NCBI GenBank assembly: GCA_002392275.1
Contig: DGGQ01000071.1
Span: 1 to 16,756, forward strand
DNA from: Treponema sp. UBA3870
GTDB taxonomy: Bacteria > Spirochaetota > Spirochaetia > Treponematales > Treponemataceae
Direction: 5' to 3'
Length of the DNA stretch: 16,756 nt
Numbering within the stretch: the first letter of the stretch is position 1; each line of letters starts with the position of its first letter. The translations under genes and the position numbers were made by a program. Below, piece after piece: positions 12,778 to 16,756 of the stretch. Below the pieces are notes generated by a model. The model did not search any database and was not told where the DNA came from. It saw nothing but the letters and a program-made list of their open reading frames with translations.

Positions 12778-14115
12778 TTACAGCTCCTCCAGCACGAAGG
12801 GCAGCATGTATATCGGTTTGTACAAAAGCTGCTCTTTGTTGTCTACGTCTTTTTGGGAAAATAAATATTGCCTGTACACTTTTTTTGAAAATTTGGCGGC
12901 AAATTCGCTTATTGATTTGTGCGTGTTCACGGCGGAAGATTTTATTTCCATTGGAACGAGCTTGGCGTTTGAGGCAAGCAGAAAATCAATTTCATAGTCG
13001 TGTGTCTTGTCGGCTTTTTTCCATGTATGATAAAAAAGTTTGTTTCCGCTTGCGCTTATCATTTGCGCGGCTACGTTTTCATAAAGATAGCCAAGGTTCG
13101 CGTCTAGCTTGTCGCTCAAAAGCTTTGCATAAATCTTTGTGTTCAGTTTATCCGCGGAGTTAAAAAGCAGGGTTGTAAAAAGTCCTGTATCCGCCAAATA
13201 CATTTTGTAAGATTCTTCATCTGCCGTAGCGGAAAGAGAAATGCTTGGGTCGGTAGTGTTGTAACTGGTCAAAACTGTTTTTGAATCTATAAGTTCTGAA
13301 AAAATCTCCCTGTCTTTTGCCGTCGTACGCTTTCCTGTTGCATTTGAAATCACGTAGCGTTTTTTGTTCAGGCTTAATTGTGTCGGAATTGAGTTGAACA
13401 TTTTTGAAAGCCGTCCCGATTTGTCGATTTTGTAGAAATCTTCTTCGTAAAGCTTCAATATGCTGCGTTTTACTTTGTCTATCTGCTCAAAGTTTTTTCC
13501 TTTTATGTATGCTTCCACGGCCTGAGGCATACCGCCGACCGCCATGTAAATCCTGAAATCGCGCATCAGTTTTCTGTTTGCCTGTTCTCCGACGGGTTTT
13601 CCTGTTTTGTATAATTCACGCAAAACATTGTAGGTGTCATTGCCGCTTGCAAGCATAAATTCTTCGTAGTCCATGGGATAGACTTGAATAAAGTACTCTT
13701 CCGACGGGATTACAATATCCTGCACGTTTTTCTTTATGCTTATAAGGGAGCCTGTTTCTATGTAGCGGTAGCGTCCGTCTGCCACAAGATATTTGATTGC
13801 CTGCCGGACCAGAGGCTGCCGTTGGATTTCATCAAAAATTATTACGGATTCGTTCCTGTATAAAGTTGTTCCGGTTACAGTCTGCAGCCTGGCAAAAAAT
13901 ATGTCGAGATTGGCTATGTCTTTGAAAAGTTCAAGAATTTCTTGTTTTACGTTTGCGAAATCAATTTTAATATAGGATTTGAAATTCTTTTTTGCAAATT
14001 TCTCCGCAATTGTAGACTTGCCGACCCGCCGGGCGCCTTCAAGCATTGCGGCATATTCTTGAGAATAGTTTTCTTTCCATTCCAAAAGTGCATTAAAAGC
14101 TTTGCGCCAGAACAA
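12778..14115 (-). CDS. AAA-type ATPase with DUF4143 C-terminal domain
   Basis: A protein of about 445 residues. The AAA_14-type N-terminal domain has a Walker A GARRVGKST near residue 30, a Walker B VIIFDEIQ about 80 residues on, and a sensor-like ETGSLISI. A winged-helix-like middle follows, then the DUF4143 C-terminal domain with a nuclease-like YEIDFLL...PMEIKSS pattern (E-D and ExK). These proteins are abundant in anaerobes; their physiological role is not settled. I choose the TTG at 14113-14115, because GGAGGAG (- strand, 14121-14127) ends five bases before it and homologues begin close to the FWRKAFNALLEWK segment; the ATG at 14133 and at 14178 would lie before or inside the predicted promoter. 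The gene stands alone, with a repeat array upstream and a hairpin terminator downstream. Confidence 0.85.
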   Translation of the reverse strand: MFWRKAFNALLEWKENYSQEYAAMLEGARRVGKSTIAEKFAKKNFKSYIKIDFANVKQEILELFKDIANLDIFFARLQTVTGTTLYRNESVIIFDEIQRQPLVRQAIKYLVADGRYRYIETGSLISIKKNVQDIVIPSEEYFIQVYPMDYEEFMLASGNDTYNVLRELYKTGKPVGEQANRKLMRDFRIYMAVGGMPQAVEAYIKGKNFEQIDKVKRSILKLYEEDFYKIDKSGRLSKMFNSIPTQLSLNKKRYVISNATGKRTTAKDREIFSELIDSKTVLTSYNTTDPSISLSATADEESYKMYLADTGLFTTLLFNSADKLNTKIYAKLLSDKLDANLGYLYENVAAQMISASGNKLFYHTWKKADKTHDYEIDFLLASNAKLVPMEIKSSAVNTHKSISEFAAKFSKKVYRQYLFSQKDVDNKEQLLYKPIYMLPFVLEEL

Positions 14116-14120
14116 TTCAG

Positions 14121-14163
14121 CTCCTCCGTACATATAATAGCATTTAGGAGCAGATTTTGACAA
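14121..14163 (-). promoter_or_regulatory. Promoter and ribosome site of the AAA ATPase
   Basis: On the - strand TTGTCA (14158-14163), an 18-bp spacer and TATTAT (14134-14139) predict a start at about 14127, exactly at the first G of GGAGGAG (14121-14127). The mRNA would begin with the ribosome site, five bases before the TTG start. The -35 is part of the first unit of the 34-bp array. Confidence 0.5.
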
Positions 14164-14290
14164 CACTCTGAACGGCAAAAAGTGCAGGTTTTGACAACAC
14201 TTTTAAGGGTGAAAAGTGCAGTTTTTGGGAACACTTTAAATGTGAAAAAGTGCAGATTTTGGCAGCATTTTGAAAGTCCGTGTCAGAAAC
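14155..14290. repeat. Four 34-bp tandem repeats, each a short palindrome
   Basis: Units begin at 14155, 14189, 14223 and 14257, a constant 34-bp period; the first three are closely alike (TTTTGACAACACT, then AAAAGTGCAG) and the fourth has decayed. In each good unit CACTTT pairs with AAAGTG around 7-9 bases (in unit 2 the stem is CACTTTT/AAAAGTG). There are no spacers, so it is not a CRISPR array. It overlaps the ATPase -35, suggesting cooperative operator sites. Confidence 0.75.
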
Positions 14291-14309
14291 TGTCGGTCTC
14301 CGGCACGGA
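14277..14309 (-). terminator. Probable terminator of map
   Basis: TCCGTGTC (14277-14284) and GGCACGGA (14302-14309) pair over 8 bp with one G-U. On the - strand an A-run precedes it and CTTTC follows, a moderate terminator 17 bp beyond the map stop. On the + strand TTTTTG follows, so it could work in both directions. Confidence 0.5.
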
Positions 14310-14325
14310 TTTTTGTGTGTGATGG

Positions 14326-15120
14326 TTAGAAAGACGTTCCCTTGAGGCAGGAGTTTCCGTTGTAGTCAAGGTCGGTGAGGATTTCGGTGTGGTCGGGGAA
14401 GACTGCGACCGTATGCTCCTCGTGGCAGCTCCAGCTTCCGTCTGCGGTGTTGACGGTCCACTCGCTTTTTTCGTCCCCGGTGATTACGTCTGCGGTTCCC
14501 TCGTTTATCATCGGCTCTATGGCTATGACCATTCCCGGCTGTATGCGTGGGTTGGGGCCACGGCTCGGACAGTTTGGTACGCTTGGATCCTCGTGCACGT
14601 CAAGACCGACTCCGTGTCCGCAGTAATCGTAGACGACTCCGTATCCGTTTTGTTCATGCGCAATCTGGTATACCGCCTTTGCTATGTCAGAAATCCTTTT
14701 TCCCGCCTGGCATGCCTGTATTCCTGCAACAAGCGACTCACGGGTGACGCTTACGAGCTTCCTGTGGTTTGGCTTTACGTTTCCGACCATGACCGTGTGG
14801 CAGCTGTCCGATATGTATCCGTCAAGGTTGATTCCTATGTCCAGCGAAACAAGGTCCCCGTCCTGGACAAAAACTTTTTTGGATGGAACTCCGTGGATGA
14901 CACAGTTGTTGATGCTTATGCATGCGCAACCGGGAAATCCCTCCGAATACCATGCCGGTTTTCCACCGTGCTTCCGTACAAAATCAACGCACCAGTCGTC
15001 GATTTCCTTTGTGCTTACTCCGGGCTTTACACGCGGAATAATCTCGTTGAACAGATCCGCAAGCTCGTGGCAACTTTTACGGATTTTTGCAATCTGCTCG
15101 TCGTTCTTTAGTCTAATCAT
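14326..15120 (-). CDS. map: Type I methionine aminopeptidase
   Basis: A 264-residue enzyme that removes the initiator Met from new proteins in the cytoplasm. All five dimetal ligands are visible: Asp94 (VSLDIG), Asp105 (ISDSCHT), His169 (YCGHGVG), Glu202 (AIEPMI) and Glu235 (CHEEHTV), together with the substrate-side His75 region (NNCVIHGVP). Length is normal for a type I enzyme, with a small acidic insert before the last motif (about 208-230), and no N-terminal zinc-finger extension. GGGG lies about nine bases before the ATG. It follows the DnaJ-domain gene by 25 bp and is probably co-transcribed with it. This is chromosome backbone rather than island. Confidence 0.97.
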   Translation of the reverse strand: MIRLKNDEQIAKIRKSCHELADLFNEIIPRVKPGVSTKEIDDWCVDFVRKHGGKPAWYSEGFPGCACISINNCVIHGVPSKKVFVQDGDLVSLDIGINLDGYISDSCHTVMVGNVKPNHRKLVSVTRESLVAGIQACQAGKRISDIAKAVYQIAHEQNGYGVVYDYCGHGVGLDVHEDPSVPNCPSRGPNPRIQPGMVIAIEPMINEGTADVITGDEKSEWTVNTADGSWSCHEEHTVAVFPDHTEILTDLDYNGNSCLKGTSF

Positions 15121-15145
15121 ATATGTTTACCCCTTTGTATACAGT

Positions 15146-15904
15146 TCAATCGACCTGAGCCGCCGCCATCCTGCATGTCCGCGCAGTTTCAAAATCACCG
15201 ATGCGGATGTATGCGTCCGCCATCTTCAAGAGAACCGCGGAGTCACATTTTTTTCCAAGCCCCAGATCCAGGGAACGCTCCCATGCGTCAAGGGCCATCT
15301 CGTCGTTGATTGTGCCCTCCAGATTGTTCAGAACTATGTGTCGGGTGAAATCTTCCACTTCCTCGAAAAAAAACTTGAAGTAGTGGAACTTCCATTCCAT
15401 CTTGATAATCTGGTCCAGAATCAGGAGCGCGTCATAATATTCACGGCGGAGCACAAGCTCTTCCGCAAGTATGTATCCGTAGTCCATGAAATCCTCATGC
15501 CCGAACCATCTGGACAGCCTGAAATTCTGCCTCTCCATGTTCATGCGCTTGAATTCCGCGACGGCTGAATCTTCCATTCCGTGCGTAAGGTCGTACATAA
15601 TCAGCTTTGCCCGGCTCTCGTCGTCGTCCCTTGAAAGAAGCCACAGCCTGTAGTCGAAAGTCCGCTTGCTGCCGCTCCTTCCTGATGATTCCGCTCCACC
15701 CCTGAATGCGAAGGACTGGTCAAAAAGGGCGCGGGATTTCAAGTCGGAAAGGGTCTGGTATGCCTCAAGAAGCTCCCTGAATTCGTCGGAGTCCCTGTGG
15801 GTGATGTCCGGGTGAAGAATCTTTGCCTTTTTCCTGTAGGCGTATCTGATTTCCGCCGCCGAAGCAGTGTGAGGCACGCCCAAAACCTTGTAATAGTCCT
15901 GCAT
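15146..15904 (-). CDS. DnaJ-domain protein with helical C-terminal region
   Basis: A 252-residue protein with an N-terminal J domain (about 1-65): YYKVLGVPHTASAAEIRYAY, the Hsp70-activating HPD at residues 31-33, and AYQTLSDLKSRALFD. There is no Gly/Phe-rich region, no zinc-finger cysteines and no DnaJ C-terminal peptide-binding domain, so it is not DnaJ itself. The rest is helical and TPR-like in its last part (LLKMADAYIRIGDFETARTC, about 228-247), a type III J-protein layout suited to bring DnaK to one particular client. No signal peptide or membrane helix. The ATG has no ribosome site and lies about three bases after the predicted transcription start. The gene is followed by map; GC-rich coding sequence marks this as chromosome backbone. 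Confidence 0.85.
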   Translation of the reverse strand: MQDYYKVLGVPHTASAAEIRYAYRKKAKILHPDITHRDSDEFRELLEAYQTLSDLKSRALFDQSFAFRGGAESSGRSGSKRTFDYRLWLLSRDDDESRAKLIMYDLTHGMEDSAVAEFKRMNMERQNFRLSRWFGHEDFMDYGYILAEELVLRREYYDALLILDQIIKMEWKFHYFKFFFEEVEDFTRHIVLNNLEGTINDEMALDAWERSLDLGLGKKCDSAVLLKMADAYIRIGDFETARTCRMAAAQVD

Positions 15905-15913
15905 ATAATAGAA

Positions 15914-15942
15914 AATATACAGATTTTTGAATAAATATTCAA
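15914..15942 (-). promoter_or_regulatory. Promoter of the DnaJ-domain gene (near-leaderless)
   Basis: On the - strand TTGAAT (15937-15942) and TATATT (15914-15919), 17-bp spacer. The predicted start at about 15907 leaves three bases before the ATG at 15904 and no Shine-Dalgarno sequence. Confidence 0.5.
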
Positions 15943-16024
15943 ATGGGGGGAGGAGAAAATTTTTGATGACGGATGTGGGGGAGATTGCAGAGATTTTAGT
16001 GTCTGTTCAGAAATCTCCGTTGAT

Positions 16025-16408
16025 TCAATCCAAAATAAATGAAGAAATCATTTTTCCGATTTTGCGGATGTCCACGTTGCCCTTGAACTCAAACTGTGCG
16101 GTGAAGCCGTTGGCGTACTGGATGAAAAGCTCTGAATCCGGGAAGATTTCTGCAAATCCCTGTGTCTGGACTTCAAAAAACTGTATCGTTGTATAGGGCA
16201 GGGTTGAGTAGGATTTTCTTTTTCCGGTTATTCCCTGAACGTCGATGGCGATAATCCTTTTGTTCGTGAAGATGAGCTGGTCGCGCACTGTCTTGAAAGA
16301 TTCGATGATCTGTTCCCCGTCAACAAAAAGTTCCTTCACGTCTTGGCGTACTTCAGATTCATCGATTGGCTTCAAATGGAAAACAGAGTTTTTGTTAAAA
16401 TTGATCAT
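16025..16408 (-). CDS. Bacterial PH-domain protein (bPH type)
   Basis: A 127-residue protein that consists almost wholly of one PH-like domain: GEQIIESFKTVRDQLIFTNK (about 32-51), RIIAIDVQGITGKRKSYSTL, PYTTIQFFEVQTQG and a C-terminal helix (VDIRKIGKMISSFIL). The pattern 'E-x-I-x-x-x-(F/Y)-K...RD-x-(L/I)-(I/V)-FT(N/D)KR' followed by a Gly-Lys-(K/R)-x-x-(Y/F) strand is characteristic of the small bacterial PH proteins of Bacillus YvbH/DUF1696 type. No signal peptide or membrane segment. The role of stand-alone bPH proteins is unknown; rings of subunits have been described for the family. A good promoter lies about 60 bp upstream, and it diverges from the ATPase at the right edge. Confidence 0.85.
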   Translation of the reverse strand: MINFNKNSVFHLKPIDESEVRQDVKELFVDGEQIIESFKTVRDQLIFTNKRIIAIDVQGITGKRKSYSTLPYTTIQFFEVQTQGFAEIFPDSELFIQYANGFTAQFEFKGNVDIRKIGKMISSFILD

Positions 16409-16467
16409 TTTTTTTCATCTTATTAAAAGCTTGTCTGGTTTGAGATTTCAGACTTTTTTATGGTTTC

Positions 16468-16496
16468 AGTATACTTTGGTGAAAATAAATCTGCAA
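16468..16496 (-). promoter_or_regulatory. Promoter of the PH-domain gene
   Basis: On the - strand TTGCAG (16491-16496), a 17-bp spacer and TATACT (16468-16473). The predicted leader is about 50 bases. The ribosome site before the ATG at 16408 is weak (AAGATG). Confidence 0.6.
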
Positions 16497-16550
16497 GACA
16501 TTTTATCCTGTGCTCGGCTTGTTTCTGTGCCTTTGTTTTTAAACAAATCC

Positions 16551-16616
16551 CTCTATAAGGGGAGAAATTTAGAAAATTTGTCACTCTATAGGGGGAGATT
16601 TTGTTGATTTTCCCAG
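16551..16616 (+). repeat. Two 33-bp tandem repeats upstream of the edge ATPase
   Basis: CTCTATAAGGGGAGA at 16551-16565 recurs as CTCTATAGGGGGAGA at 16584-16598, 33 bp apart; each has an imperfect TCCC/GGGA-type pairing around CTATA, and T/A-rich sequence fills the rest of each unit. The second unit overlaps the -35 of the downstream promoter. The layout mirrors the 34-bp array before the other ATPase gene. Confidence 0.6.
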
Positions 16617-16632
16617 AATCATCGGCTATACT
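16604..16632 (+). promoter_or_regulatory. Promoter placed for leaderless translation
   Basis: TTGATT (16604-16609), 17-bp spacer, TATACT (16627-16632). Counting seven bases from the last -10 base puts +1 at 16639, which is the A of the ATG. No Shine-Dalgarno sequence is present. Confidence 0.55.
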
Positions 16633-16638
16633 GTCATC

Positions 16639-16756
16639 ATGAGCATCAGCAAGAATAGAATAAAAGAAGTTATTCTCGAAAACCAGCGTTTTGTGCAATC
16701 GACGACGCTGATCCCCCGGGATATAAAAATTCAAATGAATTTCAATTATATCTTTG
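16639..16756 (+). CDS. N-terminus of a probable AAA/DUF4143-type ATPase (cut by window edge)
   Basis: Thirty-nine codons are visible, beginning MSISKNRIKEVILENQRFV, then a Thr-Thr pair, LIPRDI and NFNYIF at the edge. This matches the lead-in of AAA_14/DUF4143 ATPases, where a helix (RIKEVILENQ) and a PRD-I segment precede a strand that leads to the Walker A GIRRAGKS; the loop itself lies outside the window, so the call rests on the lead-in only. There is no ribosome site and the promoter predicts a leaderless transcript. It diverges from the PH-domain gene. Confidence 0.6.
   Translation, partial: MSISKNRIKEVILENQRFVQSTTLIPRDIKIQMNFNYIF

Noticed and set aside
14155..14290. Possible CRISPR array
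   Set aside because: The 34-bp units follow each other without unique spacers and no cas gene is present.
14389..15568. Long + strand frames opposite map and the DnaJ-domain gene
   Set aside because: Shadows of well-conserved genes with GC-rich codons; no ribosome sites or family features.
16423..16734. - strand frame of 103 codons over the divergent promoter region
   Set aside because: It runs through two promoters and the 33-bp repeats; its SPYR repeats are just those DNA repeats translated, and it overlaps the better-supported + strand gene start.

Overview
The window looks like an accessory (island-like) stretch of a spirochaete chromosome, most likely a host-associated Treponema. Base composition is moderate to low GC. 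Pointers are the degraded transposon, HipA and Rpn fragments, the AAA/DUF4143 ATPases, structured dispersed repeats, and a DnaJ-domain protein beside map. The genus is an inference from gene style, not proven by a marker gene.

Left third (1-4370, mostly + strand): a series of small, damaged modules. It holds the 3' part of an unrecognised cytoplasmic protein; a redox operon in which a signal-peptide gene has been joined out of frame to the C-terminal half of a NapH-like 4Fe-4S membrane protein; a hipB antitoxin gene with a clear promoter and three operator-like repeats exactly 38 bp apart; a hipA that has lost its central kinase region; an orphan promoter with a palindromic operator typical of toxin-antitoxin loci; a secreted YD-repeat-like protein between two copies of a hairpin repeat; a GC-rich string of five small hairpins; and tail-to-tail remnants of an Rpn-type PD-(D/E)XK transposase and an HTH regulator.

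Centre (4379-11946, all - strand): the most interesting part. Reading in the direction of transcription there is a Ser/Thr-type protein kinase with a zinc ribbon and FHA-like tail, a TerY-like vWA protein, a PP2C phosphatase, a 290-aa protein with an N-terminal helical module, a 124-aa protein of unknown fold, and a SIR2-family protein with GAG, His and four-Cys motifs. Kinase, vWA and PP2C together are the TerY-P signalling triad. Here they sit tightly packed with a probable NAD-consuming SIR2 effector and two unknown proteins, which suggests a phosphorylation-gated NADase defence or stress system. A large ankyrin protein with an Asp/Asn/Gly-rich linker follows from its own promoter. The operon promoter carries a perfect palindrome between -35 and -10 and abuts a roughly 240-bp palindromic element flanked by 18-bp direct repeats.

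Right third (12402-16756): remnants of a signal-peptide gene and another fragment; a strong bidirectional-looking hairpin; an AAA/DUF4143 ATPase (probably TTG start) preceded by a 34-bp tandem array of palindromes; then housekeeping genes map (methionine aminopeptidase) and a DnaJ-domain protein; a bacterial PH-domain protein; and, at the edge, the first 39 codons of another probable AAA/DUF4143-type ATPase with 33-bp repeats and a promoter placed for leaderless translation.
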